This document shows, piece by piece, positions 43,647 through 52,800 of a stretch of 64,000 nt of DNA; the first letter of the stretch is position 1; every line of letters starts with the position of its first letter. The notes under the pieces were generated by a model, which was not told the DNA's origin, ran no database searches, and saw nothing but the letters and a program-made list of their open reading frames with translations. Origin of the DNA: Bifidobacterium sp. ESL0784 (GTDB lineage: Bacteria; Actinomycetota; Actinomycetes; Actinomycetales; Bifidobacteriaceae). The stretch lies in contig NZ_JAQTHV010000002.1 of NCBI RefSeq assembly GCF_029433295.1, positions 434,001-498,000 on the forward strand, in the 5' to 3' direction. Made by a program: the position numbers and the translations under genes.

Positions 43647-44669
43647 TTACTGCAAGTTGAATGTTTGCGTAATCTTCGTCTGATCGTTGAAATCAACGCT
43701 CGAGCGGAGTTCCACATCGATCGGCGAGGTCTCGTCGCTCAACGCGTATGCGACGGTGACATTCAAACTGCCGCCGGGCTGCACGGTGGTGTCCTTGGAT
43801 TCCATGTCATACCCCTGAACGTCTTCCGAGTAGAACGTAGATTTCAAGGCAACACCTTTTTGGAATACCTTGTCTTGGACGCCTTCCATGAAAGAACGGT
43901 TTTCGTTATCGGTATTTTTGTACTGGTAGGTGATGACCACCGTGGGATGTCCCTCGTCATCGTTCGGGCCTTTTTGGGCGGAGACGATCTTGACATCGGC
44001 ACCTCCAAAGCTACCGCTGCCCTTCAGCTCCTTGCCCTTCGTCTTGTTATAGGTATCAAGCCCCTTCTGCGCATCGTCCTTGGCTTTCGACGATTGGGAA
44101 GTAGTGGCGGAACTCGAAGGATTCGTGACTTTATTGATCATGTTCACCCCGATAGAGAACGAGGCAATGAACATGACGAGGGAAAGGACAATGCCGATAA
44201 TACCGGTGACGAGGCCGGCGACGGACATGCCCTTGCCGGGAAGCCTGTTGGCTTTAATTTTACGCATGGACATGATACCGATGACAAGGGCGGCGATGCC
44301 ACAGATGATGCCTACGATGGGAATCCAGAACATGACTATGGCGACGATGCCCAGAATCAGAGCGGCCAGGGCCATACCCGGGCGCTTTGGCATCTGCCCC
44401 ATGGGCTGCTGCTGGGGCATGCCCATTGGCGGTTGCGATGCCGGATTCGCAGGCTGCTGCGGTGGCATGCCGCCCATCGACGGCTGCTGCTGCGCTGAAT
44501 CCGACGTCTGCGTCTGCGGCATCTGACTCATCGACTTCTGCGGTGCCGAGTCAACCGGCTGCTGCACCGGATCCGCAGGCTGCTGCGAGGCGTAAGGCAG
44601 CTGGCCGTTGTACTGCGCATTGGGTTGGGGCATTGAGCCACCACCATACGGGTTATTATCTTCCTGCAT
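43647..44669 (-). CDS. DUF4190/DUF5067 membrane protein, copy 2
   Basis: About 340 residues, same architecture as 42113-43153. It has a Pro/Gln/Met-rich N-terminal tail, two DUF4190-type helices (MALAALILGIVAIVMFWIPI and GLVTGIIGIVLSLVMFIASF) and an outer DUF5067-like domain with HPTVVITYQYKNTDNENRSF. I take the second ATG (44669) because it gives MQEDNNPY, matching MQENDNPY of copy 1, and has GGAAGG eight bases upstream; the ATG at 44675 is possible. The membrane part is most conserved between copies and the outer domain less, suggesting the outer parts bind different partners. Confidence 0.85.
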   Translation of the reverse strand: MQEDNNPYGGGSMPQPNAQYNGQLPYASQQPADPVQQPVDSAPQKSMSQMPQTQTSDSAQQQPSMGGMPPQQPANPASQPPMGMPQQQPMGQMPKRPGMALAALILGIVAIVMFWIPIVGIICGIAALVIGIMSMRKIKANRLPGKGMSVAGLVTGIIGIVLSLVMFIASFSIGVNMINKVTNPSSSATTSQSSKAKDDAQKGLDTYNKTKGKELKGSGSFGGADVKIVSAQKGPNDDEGHPTVVITYQYKNTDNENRSFMEGVQDKVFQKGVALKSTFYSEDVQGYDMESKDTTVQPGGSLNVTVAYALSDETSPIDVELRSSVDFNDQTKITQTFNLQ

Positions 44670-45065
44670 TGTCATGTCCTTCCGACAATTTTCTTGGCAG
44701 CGGACTACCCACTTCCTTCATTAATAATAAACATTTTCCACTATATAATCATAGTGGGTCTTAATTGTGATATGGTCTCATCCGCATTCCGCGCAACGCA
44801 GCACCTCGTTGCTCCCGCCGGCCTTATCACAAAACGCATCGAGTTCAATCAGGGATGCCCAAACAGATTCAGGAAACCCTCAAAAGCCGCGACATACAAG
44901 GTCGGCTTCGACCTTTCCATATCGCCGCATAACCCACGCAAAACAAAACCTGCCAGTAGACTGACAGGTTTTAGGTAATGAAAATCAATCCGGAAAGCCG
45001 GAGCAAAGTTTCGTAAGGCGTCAATAATTCTCAGCGAAACCGTAGCATCATGCTTCTCTACTCGG
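44670..45065. other. Gap upstream of DUF4190/DUF5067 copy 2
   Basis: About 396 bases with the promoter of copy 2 and the terminator at 44946-44973. No gene seen. Confidence 0.45.
44946..44973 (-). terminator. Terminator after the repeat-rich membrane protein
   Basis: AAAACCTGCCAG pairs with CTGACAGGTTTT, and on the minus strand is followed by TTTTGTTTTGC. Confidence 0.8.
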
Positions 45066-45623
45066 CTACGCAACCGCCGGAGCCACAGGAACCGGGGCCA
45101 CGGAAGCCGGAGCCACGGTCTCGTTGCTTCCGGCCTGCTTTTCCTCGTAGGTGGCGGAGACTGTTTGAGGATTTTCCGTCACTATGGTTTCGGTATTCAA
45201 CGCCTTGTACGCCGCGAAGCAACCGACCGCGAGCCAGATGAAAATGACTGCCATGAAGAGGACACGCTTCCAGGAACCGAAACGGGCCAGAATGCCCTGC
45301 TTGTCCACAGCATCGGCCTTCCCCTGGGCAAAGTTACGCTCTTTGCCCGCGATGTTCCCTTTTTGATCCCCGAAGTGACACTGCACGTTCGCGAAGTTGC
45401 CTTTCCCACTTGTGAGGTTGGACTGTTTCCCTTCGGAGTTTGCACGCTGGCCGTGTTCACCTGCGAAAGTACCGCGCTCACCGGCAAAATTAAAATCGTC
45501 AAGGGGATCCATAAGGCTCTTCTTCTGCTTTGAGACGTTATGGCGGTTGCCCGTCAAATTATCTTGCCCGCTGACTGGGTTATTGCGGTTGGGCAATTCG
45601 TTACGTGCGGTCATGTCTGCCAT
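45066..45623 (-). CDS. Single-pass membrane protein with Gly/Phe/Asn-rich repeats, unknown function
   Basis: A 185-residue protein I do not recognise. Residues 40-110 contain a loose short repeat with the core G(N/T)FA, as in FNFAGERGTFAGEHG, KGNFANVQ, KGNIAGKERNFAQGK. One membrane helix follows (VLFMAVIFIWLAVGCFAAY, about residues 121-139), and the C-terminal 45 residues end in an Ala/Pro/Val tail (SVAPVPVAPAVA). With basic residues just before the helix, the repeat region should be cytoplasmic and the tail outside. It has its own promoter region and terminator. Confidence 0.65.
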   Translation of the reverse strand: MADMTARNELPNRNNPVSGQDNLTGNRHNVSKQKKSLMDPLDDFNFAGERGTFAGEHGQRANSEGKQSNLTSGKGNFANVQCHFGDQKGNIAGKERNFAQGKADAVDKQGILARFGSWKRVLFMAVIFIWLAVGCFAAYKALNTETIVTENPQTVSATYEEKQAGSNETVAPASVAPVPVAPAVA

Positions 45624-45892
45624 CCTTAAATCGATTGCGCGTTGCCTCTTATTGACGCCTTCAGCGCCCTTCTCGCGCTTGAAACAAATCTTTTTCTTTT
45701 TTGTAATACCTAAAAAGCGTATCGCGATGACGCCTTTGCGTTTTGCCTAATATTGCGCGAGATGACGCCTGTTTTCACGCAGAAGGTTTGATGTGAATCC
45801 GCTTGATTTTTTCTTTTGCCATACAGCAGAACACTTAAGCATTACATCAATGAAATTATTGCGTTTTAACTCTTTTTATTGGTTGTGAAGTA

Positions 45893-45910
45893 CGTCACAT
45901 CATTGTGACG
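45893..45910. promoter_or_regulatory. Perfect inverted repeat, candidate operator
   Basis: CGTCACA-TCAT-TGTGACG, 7-bp exact arms, about 270 bases upstream of the 45623 start and just before the gene remnant. It may have served the lost ATPase gene. Confidence 0.35.
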
Positions 45911-45940
45911 CCATACAACGCAATGCAAATTCCACACAGC

Positions 45941-46083
45941 GAAACGCTGGACCGTAATCTCGCCTGCTGCAAAGCATTAATGACAACCATCCGAAAACCT
46001 TGCTGACGTTAGACAGAATCGGCAACGGGGATCACGAAGGTATCAAACAAGAAAACCTACTCGATTGGCTGCTTGAGCAATAA
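45941..46083 (+). pseudogene. C-terminal remnant of an AAA/DUF4143-type ATPase
   Basis: From 45961 a frame reads LQSINDNHPKTLLTLDRI and then HEGIKQENLLDWLLEQ followed by a stop at 46081. This matches the typical end of DUF4143 ATPases (DNxPKxxLTLD then GIxxxNxxDWLL). A shifted frame just before it reads ETLDRNLA, as expected for the preceding segment. The rest of the gene is gone. An intact member of the broader family is at 61721-63028, but it ends differently, so this remnant is from another subgroup. Confidence 0.55.
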
Positions 46084-46262
46084 TCCCTGCCTGTACAAGC
46101 ATCCATCTTTTAGAATAAGTCTGTTATCTCATTCCCTCAGCTTTGTGTTTATAATATTTTTTAATAATAAGTTCTTCAGCCTGTGCCATAAGACATGGGC
46201 TATCGTATTTCTGGACACAAAAATCTGAGGGTTTTTACACGGCAAAACCAAATCTGAAAACA

Positions 46263-46303
46263 AAAGGGGTTGCCGCCAAGCCGAAACTTGGTGGCAACCC
46301 CTT
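46263..46303 (-). terminator. ilvC terminator
   Basis: AAAGGGGTTGCCGCCAAG pairs with CTTGGTGGCAACCCCTTT with one G-U or mismatch, six-base loop. It lies about 80 bases after the ilvC stop. Confidence 0.85.
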
Positions 46304-46381
46304 TAAACGTTTAGGCCGATGAGTGAGGACGCTCAGTCAGCTGGAACGAATGGCCTTAGCGGCTCAACGCGAGCGCGCAGC

Positions 46382-47437
46382 TCACTCCTGAACCTGCGTA
46401 CGGGCGATGTCGCCGTTGAAGGACTCGTTCTCGTCGGCGTCGGCTGACTTACCCTTGAGCCAGGAGAACATCGAACGAAGCTTCGGGCCGACGGTCTCGA
46501 TACGTTCGTGGCTGTACTGCTCCTGAAGTTCTTTGAAGTGCGGGCCGCCCTTTGCCTGGTCGTCCATGAACTCCTTAGCGAAGGAGCCATCCTGGATGCG
46601 CTGGAGCTGATGCTCCATGTTGTGGCGGGTATGCTCATCGATCACCGTGGAGGTGAAGTCGCCATACTGGGCGGTGTCGGAGCAGGACCAGCGGGCCTTG
46701 TTCAGGCCGCCTTCGTTCATCAGGTCGACGAGCATCTTCAGCTCGTGGCAGACCTCGAAGTAGGCGATCTCCGGCTGGTAGCCGGCATCGGTGAGGACCT
46801 CGAAACCGGTCTCGACCAAGTGGTTGACGCCACCCATGAGCACGTCCTGCTCACCGAAGAGGTCGGTCTCGGTCTCTTCCTTGAAGGTGGTCTTGATGGC
46901 GCCGGCGCGCAGGGCGCCGAGAGCCTTGGCATAAGCCAGGGTGATATCCCAGCCGTCGCCCTTGTCATCGTTCTCGCAGGCGACAACGACCGGCACACCA
47001 CGGCCGGCGACGTACTCACGACGGACGATGTGGCCCGGGCCCTTCGGAGCGACCATGAAGGTCATGTGGCCCTTGCCCGGCTTGATGTAGCCGTAACGAA
47101 TGTTGAAGCCGTGCGCGAAGGCGAGCGCCGCATCAGGCTTCAGGTTGGGCTCGACCTCTTCCTTATAGATCGTGCCCTGATACTGATCAGGAGCCAGGAA
47201 CATAACGATGTCCGCTTCCTTGACCGCGTCAGCGACGGGCTTGACTTCCAGGCCCTGCTCCTTGGCGTACTCAACGGACTTGGAGGTAGGCCGCAGGCCG
47301 ACGACGACGTCCACACCGGAGTCGCGCAGGTTCAGCGCGTGAGCGTGACCTTGCGAACCGTAACCGATGATGCAGACCTTCTTGCCGTCGAGAACGGAAA
47401 GATCAGCGTCGTCTTCGTACCAGATTTGTGCTGCCAT
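46382..47437 (-). CDS. ilvC: Ketol-acid reductoisomerase (NADP+)
   Basis: A 351-residue class I enzyme of branched-chain amino-acid synthesis. It converts 2-acetolactate or 2-aceto-2-hydroxybutyrate to the dihydroxy acid using NADPH and Mg. The nucleotide-binding loop is [17 protein letters not shown] (residues 25-41). The all-helical C-terminal domain has metal-binding residues around [11 protein letters not shown] and [14 protein letters not shown] choose the ATG at 47437 (MAAQIWYE), with AAGGAG eight bases upstream, over the in-frame ATG at 47455. No other ilv genes are in the window. The last 15 or so residues extend past the usual end. Confidence 0.97.
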   Translation of the reverse strand: MAAQIWYEDDADLSVLDGKKVCIIGYGSQGHAHALNLRDSGVDVVVGLRPTSKSVEYAKEQGLEVKPVADAVKEADIVMFLAPDQYQGTIYKEEVEPNLKPDAALAFAHGFNIRYGYIKPGKGHMTFMVAPKGPGHIVRREYVAGRGVPVVVACENDDKGDGWDITLAYAKALGALRAGAIKTTFKEETETDLFGEQDVLMGGVNHLVETGFEVLTDAGYQPEIAYFEVCHELKMLVDLMNEGGLNKARWSCSDTAQYGDFTSTVIDEHTRHNMEHQLQRIQDGSFAKEFMDDQAKGGPHFKELQEQYSHERIETVGPKLRSMFSWLKGKSADADENESFNGDIARTQVQE

Positions 47438-47795
47438 AATATGCACTCCTTGCATAATTCATTATTTATTGTGCCGGGCTAGGCAATCTGCCTGCGCGAC
47501 CTAGAAATTGGCTCTTAATCGAAAGGGATTTTGTCCCGTGTCCGTTCATTGTAACGCCGGTCACATCGCGAACAGCGCCGCCGTCCAATTATCGAACAGG
47601 TAATTCTCACAGATTGAGACGGGACGAATCCCGGGCCAAAAGCCATTTTCAAATTTTTATTACTATTTAATTATAAATATTCAGTTATAAAGATACCTTC
47701 AATGAACGGAGACACGTCGCGTGATCGTCCGCATATATAAGGGCTGTCACCGAGAGTCTGATCGAATCAAGCCGTGAGGCGACAGCCCGGCGCCA
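47438..47795 (-). promoter_or_regulatory. ilvC upstream region
   Basis: A gap of 358 bases. It holds the ilvC leader, a short GGGAC/GTCCC-type hairpin near 47526, an AT-rich patch at 47650-47690 and the terminator of the upstream transporter (47741-47788). No leader peptide or T-box was recognised. Confidence 0.4.
47741..47788 (-). terminator. Terminator of the second MHS transporter
   Basis: GGGCTGTC (47741-47748) pairs with GACAGCCC (47781-47788) around a structured 32-base loop. Confidence 0.6.
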
Positions 47796-49184
47796 TCACG
47801 CGGTGAAGTCGGTGTCCTTGGTTTCCTTGCAGGTGAGCAGGGCGACCAGGCAGCACAGCGCCATCACGGCCATATAAAGGCCGACGGACCTGACGCCCCA
47901 GTGGGAGGAAAGCCAAGTGGCGACGGTCGGGACGAAGGCGGCGCCGACGATGGCGGCGAGGTTGTAGCCCAAGCCGGAGCCGGAGTAGCGGACGTTGGCG
48001 CTGAAGAGCTCAGGCAGAATCGCGCCGACAGGACCGAAGGCGATGCCCATCAAAGCGAAACCGACGCACAGGAAGACCATAATCTCCACGAAGTTGCGGT
48101 GACCCATCAACAAGTATGGGAACACGAACGAGAAGACAACCAGCGCAACCGCGGAGAACATCAGCACACGGCGACGGCCGAGCTTGTCGGCGTAGACGCA
48201 GGAGAGCACGATGAACAGGGCGAAGACGCAGATACCGGCCATGAGCATCAGCAGGTACTCGCGGTTGGTGAAGCCGAGGCCGCCGCCGCCTTCACGCTTG
48301 GTCTTGGTGCCCCAAGCCAGCGACCAGGTGGCCAGCGTGTAGAAGAGCGTGTAGGTGACTGCGACGATGAACGTGGCCTGCAGGACCTGACGCCAGCTAG
48401 TGCGGAAGACTTCCTTCAGCGGGGACTTCACGGTCTTCTTCTGCTCCTGGGCGAGACGGAAGATCGGGGTCTCCTCCATGTGGACGCGGACGACGAGGCC
48501 GACCACGACGAGCACGATGGAGAGCAGGAATGGCACGCGCCAACCCCAGGAGAGCATCTGCGCCGGAGTGCAGAAGGACTCAAGCACGAAGTAGGTGCCG
48601 TTCGAGAGGAAGAAGCCGATCGGCGCGCCGAGCTCCGGGAAGGAGCCATAAAGCGCACGCTTGTTGGCCGGAGCGTTTTCCGTGGCGACCAGAGCAGCTC
48701 CGGACCATTCCCCGCCCAGCCCGATGCCTTGGATGAAGCGGCAGAGACAGAGCACAACGACCGCGAGCAGGCCCCACTGGCTATACGTCGGCAGGCAGCC
48801 GATGAGGAAGGTAGAGAGGCCCATGGTCATCAAGGAGACGACCAGCGTGGTCTTGCGGCCCATCTTGTCGCCGTAGTGGCCAAAAATCAGCGAGCCAAGC
48901 GGACGGGCGATGAAGGCGATGGCGAAGGTCAGAAGGCTGACCAAAAGCGCCACGGTCGGGTTGGTCTTGTCCGAGAAGAAAATCTTCGGGAAATAGTTCG
49001 CCGATGCGGTACCGTAGGCGTAGAAATCGTAGAATTCAATGGCCGTGCCGACCATCGAGGCGGCGATGACAGTGCCTACCGAATCGTGCGCCATCTCCTG
49101 AAGTTTTGCCTTGCGTGCGGCGGCCCCGACGTTGCCGTTGCCACTGCCACTGCCGTTTCCAGTCGCTGTGTCGACTGATGTCAT
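47796..49184 (-). CDS. MFS transporter, metabolite:H+ symporter family
   Basis: A 462-residue transporter with twelve hydrophobic segments. The MHS signature is MVGTAIEFYDFYAYGTA (about residues 44-60), and the loop 2-3 motif is GHYGDKMGRKTTL. The N-terminus carries a Gly/Asn/Ser repeat (GNGSGSGNGN). The ATG at 49184 has GGAGGAG seven bases upstream. The substrate is unknown. The leader peptide and attenuator-like hairpins at 49447-49650 lie upstream on the same strand, so expression may respond to a metabolite or to an aminoacyl-tRNA. This is the second MHS protein in the window and is distinct from the ProP-like one at 22691. Confidence 0.9.
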   Translation of the reverse strand: MTSVDTATGNGSGSGNGNVGAAARKAKLQEMAHDSVGTVIAASMVGTAIEFYDFYAYGTASANYFPKIFFSDKTNPTVALLVSLLTFAIAFIARPLGSLIFGHYGDKMGRKTTLVVSLMTMGLSTFLIGCLPTYSQWGLLAVVVLCLCRFIQGIGLGGEWSGAALVATENAPANKRALYGSFPELGAPIGFFLSNGTYFVLESFCTPAQMLSWGWRVPFLLSIVLVVVGLVVRVHMEETPIFRLAQEQKKTVKSPLKEVFRTSWRQVLQATFIVAVTYTLFYTLATWSLAWGTKTKREGGGGLGFTNREYLLMLMAGICVFALFIVLSCVYADKLGRRRVLMFSAVALVVFSFVFPYLLMGHRNFVEIMVFLCVGFALMGIAFGPVGAILPELFSANVRYSGSGLGYNLAAIVGAAFVPTVATWLSSHWGVRSVGLYMAVMALCCLVALLTCKETKDTDFTA

Positions 49185-49446
49185 AATGCTCTCCTCCGGT
49201 ACGTTTGTACCGATTACTGCTTCATTCTCTCGTCGCTCTTGCCGCTCTCACCGCCCGTGGCCTGCGTTGCGTCTCGCTTCCTGAGCTGCGCGGGCGGCCG
49301 ATCTGGAATCCTTGCGGCATGCGCTGGATTCCGGTCGTCTAGCCGGTTTTGAGTTTTGCGTTTATTGAGTTATCGAGTATTGAGTTTTGTTCGTGCACGA
49401 ACTTGCGGCATTACCACGGTGACCTTTTGGGGCGTAATAACAAAAA

Positions 49447-49472
49447 GAGCCCTGCGTTTGAATGCAGGGCTC
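49447..49472 (-). terminator. Attenuator-type terminator in the MHS transporter leader
   Basis: GAGCCCTGC and GCAGGGCTC are exact inverse arms with an eight-base loop, followed on the minus strand by five T residues. It lies about 107 bases after the leader ORF stop and 263 bases before the transporter ATG. Confidence 0.8.
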
Positions 49473-49538
49473 AGAAAGCTATACGCTAGATATTTGTTTT
49501 AATATCGTTATTCGTTCGACTGAACGATTCGCCTGCTT

Positions 49539-49562
49539 GCCCTGCCTTCATTGGCGGGGCTC
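49539..49562 (-). promoter_or_regulatory. Upstream hairpin that can compete with the terminator
   Basis: On the minus strand GCCCCGCC pairs with GGCAGGGC, one mismatch. Its second arm contains GCAGGGC, identical to the second arm of the terminator at 49447-49472, so it could instead pair with the terminator's first arm and prevent termination. Confidence 0.5.
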
Positions 49563-49578
49563 AAGCTGAATACGAAAA

Positions 49579-49650
49579 TCAGGCCGCCAACGAAGACGGG
49601 CTAATAATTCGTGCAGACTGCGCGTTGAAACTCATCAATCCGTTCTTCAT
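49579..49650 (-). CDS. 23-residue leader peptide
   Basis: A short ORF with a textbook ribosome site (AAAGGAGG, five bases spacing). The peptide begins MKNGLMSFNAQSARIIS and ends SSLAA, with five Ser and four Ala among 23 residues. It is followed by two mutually exclusive hairpins and then the MHS transporter gene. It looks like a translated attenuator leader. The amino acid or condition sensed is not known; a Ser-rich C-terminal end is the only hint. Confidence 0.6.
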   Translation of the reverse strand: MKNGLMSFNAQSARIISPSSLAA

Positions 49651-49805
49651 GGCGTCCTCCTTTCGCATTTACCAAGTTCTTTCGGGTTCGTGACCCGTTT
49701 AGTTAATTACCGTAGGCACGATTTTAAACCGGCACCCGCAGGCATCTCACTATTCGGACCTATTAAGAAATAATATTATTTGTTCTTCCATACCTACTAC
49801 CCGGA

Positions 49806-49848
49806 AAGTTGAAGGCCGGATACGTTTGACATATCCGGCCTTCAACTT
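49806..49848 (-). terminator. Terminator of the giant surface protein gene
   Basis: AAGTTGAAGGCCGGATA (49806-49822) pairs perfectly with TATCCGGCCTTCAACTT (49832-49848), 16 bases beyond the stop. Confidence 0.88.
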
Positions 49849-49863
49849 CAATCGGCTACCAAA

Positions 49864-52800
49864 TTACATTCCGTGATTCGTCTCGCCGGAATCCGTTGAT
49901 GGAGAATCATCCGAACCATTGGGTTTGCCGGACTCAACCGAATCGCCGGAATCATCCAAAGCAGTATCGCTCTCATCGCCACCCGTCGAACGACGGCGCA
50001 TGTAGAGGATTATCGCACCGCCCGCAAGCAGAATGATAATCAGCACGACGATACCGGCAACCGCTGCACCTGTCCTGGCCATCGAAGAGCGACCGTTAGC
50101 CGCGGAACCGTTGACTCTGGAGCCGTTGGGCGCAGAACCATTGGCCCCGAGAAGACCACCGACGGGACCAGCGATGGGACCTGCAACGGGAGCGCTGACG
50201 GGACCGGCGACAGGACCGGCAAGGGAAGGCTTGTTGCGGAAGACATCGGTGATGGTCACTGTGTTCCTGCTCGTGGCCTCGACCACCGTCTCCTCGCCGT
50301 TCACCGGGGCGATCGACGTGGAATCCGCGCCGGCAGAATCGGTTTGCACGACCGCGCAATGCGCACCCAGCAAAATGTCGTTAAGCGTTGTGCTGTAACC
50401 ATTCGATCCGTTCAGAACAAACGTATCGTCGCCGCCCAAATCAATCGAGACAGGGTCCCCGTCGCGCTGGTAGGTGCAGGTGGCCTTGATCTTGAACGGA
50501 CCATTGCCGCGAGACTGCACGGCGCTTTCGTCGCCGGTGCGCTTCAGGACAATCGGCACCTGGCCCACGTCATACCTGTCGGTTTCGGCGACGGTGACAC
50601 TGCTCAGATCGTTGATCAGCGTGGGGGTTCCGGGAACGGAGCCTGGAACGACGGAACTGGCAACAGCAGCGGCATCGGCAGCGCCGGCCTGCGCCACGGT
50701 GGCAATGGTCACTTGGCCGTTGGCAGGCAGGAACGTATGGTTCGTCGCGCCCGAATCGGTCACCTGGGTGATGGTGCACTGCGTGCCCGCAGGGAAGACG
50801 CCGAAACTCTTGGTAGCCGAGCCGGCGAGGTCGAACCTCTCGTTGAGCAGCTGCTGGCCGCGATAATCGCAGACCGCCTTGAAGGTGACGGGAACACTGC
50901 CATATCGGGAAGCCCCGGCCCCGGAAACCGCTCGGTTGACGGTAAGCGTGCCAGCGTCGTAATGGTTGGTCACCGTGGTGGCCACCAGATGGGCGATGTC
51001 GCTTGCGCTGCCGTCGCCGACGCGAACGCTCGCGCTGCCGTTGGTATTGTCGGTGACATTGTCGCCGGTGAATACCGTCTTGTCGGCTGCCGAGGTATCG
51101 GTTTCAGTGATGGTGCAGGTGGAGTTGGCCGGAACCGTATCGGCCGGCGCGCTCCAGGTCTGGCCGTCACTCAGCGTGAATGAAACGCTGTCGTCACGAC
51201 CTCCATTGAACTTGACCGTCTGGCCGTCGCTAGTCGTGCAAATCGCCTTGAAGTTGAACGGACCGAAGCTGCCCTTGTCGGCCTTGGTGTCGACCTTCTT
51301 GGTGACGCTCAGACCGGAGTAGCGGTAGGTGTTGGTGATCTTCGCTGATTGGGCGGCGACCACTGCGTTGGTCGGGTTGTTGGTTCCGTCGAGCGTGTCG
51401 CCAGCGGTGATATTCACCGTATCGGAATCACTGGTGTTGTTGTCACCATTGACGCTCACGGTACGTGCGGCCTCACCGAACTGGCCGAGCGTGCCGTCTT
51501 CGGAAACCGTGCAGACGGTATTGCCGGAGCCGCTGCCATCGACACTCAACGGAATGCCCGGAAGCCTGCCGGCCGCGTAAGTGCCGTCAATCTGCTTGTT
51601 GAGCGTTATCAGACCGTGGCTCTGGCCGCCGAAGAGTATGGAATTACCATCGGCGTCCTTGCAAGTAACCGAGGCACGGACCTGCTGCGGGGTATACGCG
51701 CTCGCGGCGGCACCTTCCACGGCCTTGTTGACCTTGAGGGAACCGGTTGCGATGCGCGTGCCAAAGCGTTCCGGCGCAGCGGGATGCATGGTGCCGTCCG
51801 CTGAAGTATAAAGGATGCCGAACTGGCCCCAAGCCTCCTGCACGCCGGCCGCCTGATCGAGCGAAACGGGAACCGATGGATCGGAATCGTCCGCGAGCGA
51901 GCCCGGGGATGTTGCCGGAACGTTCTTGGCCGTATACGTGACGTCCGCGCCCTTGCCGGGTACGAGCCCGTGATCGGTGGAAGTCGTGAAGTCAAGGGTT
52001 ATACGCAGGCCGGTGACTTTCGACCAATCTGTGACACTGGCGCTCGGAATCCAAGTAGAGGCCGAGCAGGACGTGTTCGCGGGGCTGCCGGAAATACCCG
52101 GCAACGTGCTCCACGTACCTACGCAAGGCGAGGTATCGGTGGAAGCCTCAATGGTCACCGTCGTACCCGCAGGCGCTCCTACGACGCTCGGGGCTCCGGT
52201 GAGCTCGGGATGATAGGTCGAACCACGGTAATCGCTGCTGGCCACCACGCTCTTGTCGTGTTTGGCCGGAAGCTGCTCGAAGAACTGGACCTTCTTTTCC
52301 GTGGTGGTACCGGCGTTGACCATGTGCAGCACCCAATCGTCCTTGCCACCCACGGCGGTATTGGCGCGGCACGGCGCGCGGTAATAGCTATGGCCGTCAA
52401 GCGCGGTGAGAGTCGGGGTGCAGGTCTGGGCGGGATCGAGCGTATTGACTGCGCCCGGCTTGCTGCCTTTTACACCACCGACGATGTAGACGTTTTCGCC
52501 GCTGGACGGGGTGACGAAAGCCGTCACCTTACCACCAATGCTGAGGGGGCTGGTGCCATCCGTAACCGGATCAACCGTGTTGGGATGACCGTCGACATAC
52601 CACAAACGCGTCAAATGCTTCTTGCTGGTGACCGTGACAGGCAGGTTGACGTTCGCACCAGCCATCGCACCCGGCTCCACTTCCAACCAGATGGTCATTT
52701 TCACCACTTCGCCCGGCAACATGCGGCTCTTGCCCGCCGGCCAGCTGAACACAAGCTTGTTGGGGTTGCTGGAATCGAGCGTCGGCTCGGTATTAAGCTG

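Larger units (their letters stand above)
45624..46381. other. Intergenic region with inverted repeat and gene remnant
   Basis: A gap of 758 bases. It holds the palindrome at 45893-45910, the DUF4143 ATPase remnant at 45941-46083 and the ilvC terminator at 46263-46303. The rest is AT-rich, without genes. Confidence 0.5.
49185..49863 (-). other. Gap upstream of the MHS transporter
   Basis: A gap of 679 bases holding the leader ORF (49579-49650), two competing hairpins (49539-49562 and 49447-49472) and the terminator of the giant surface protein (49806-49848). The 256 bases between 49185 and 49440 hold nothing I can name. Confidence 0.55.

Noticed and set aside
49447..49472. Terminator for the giant surface gene
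   Set aside because: The giant gene has its own perfect hairpin at 49806-49848, and this one lies 400 bases further, after the leader ORF.
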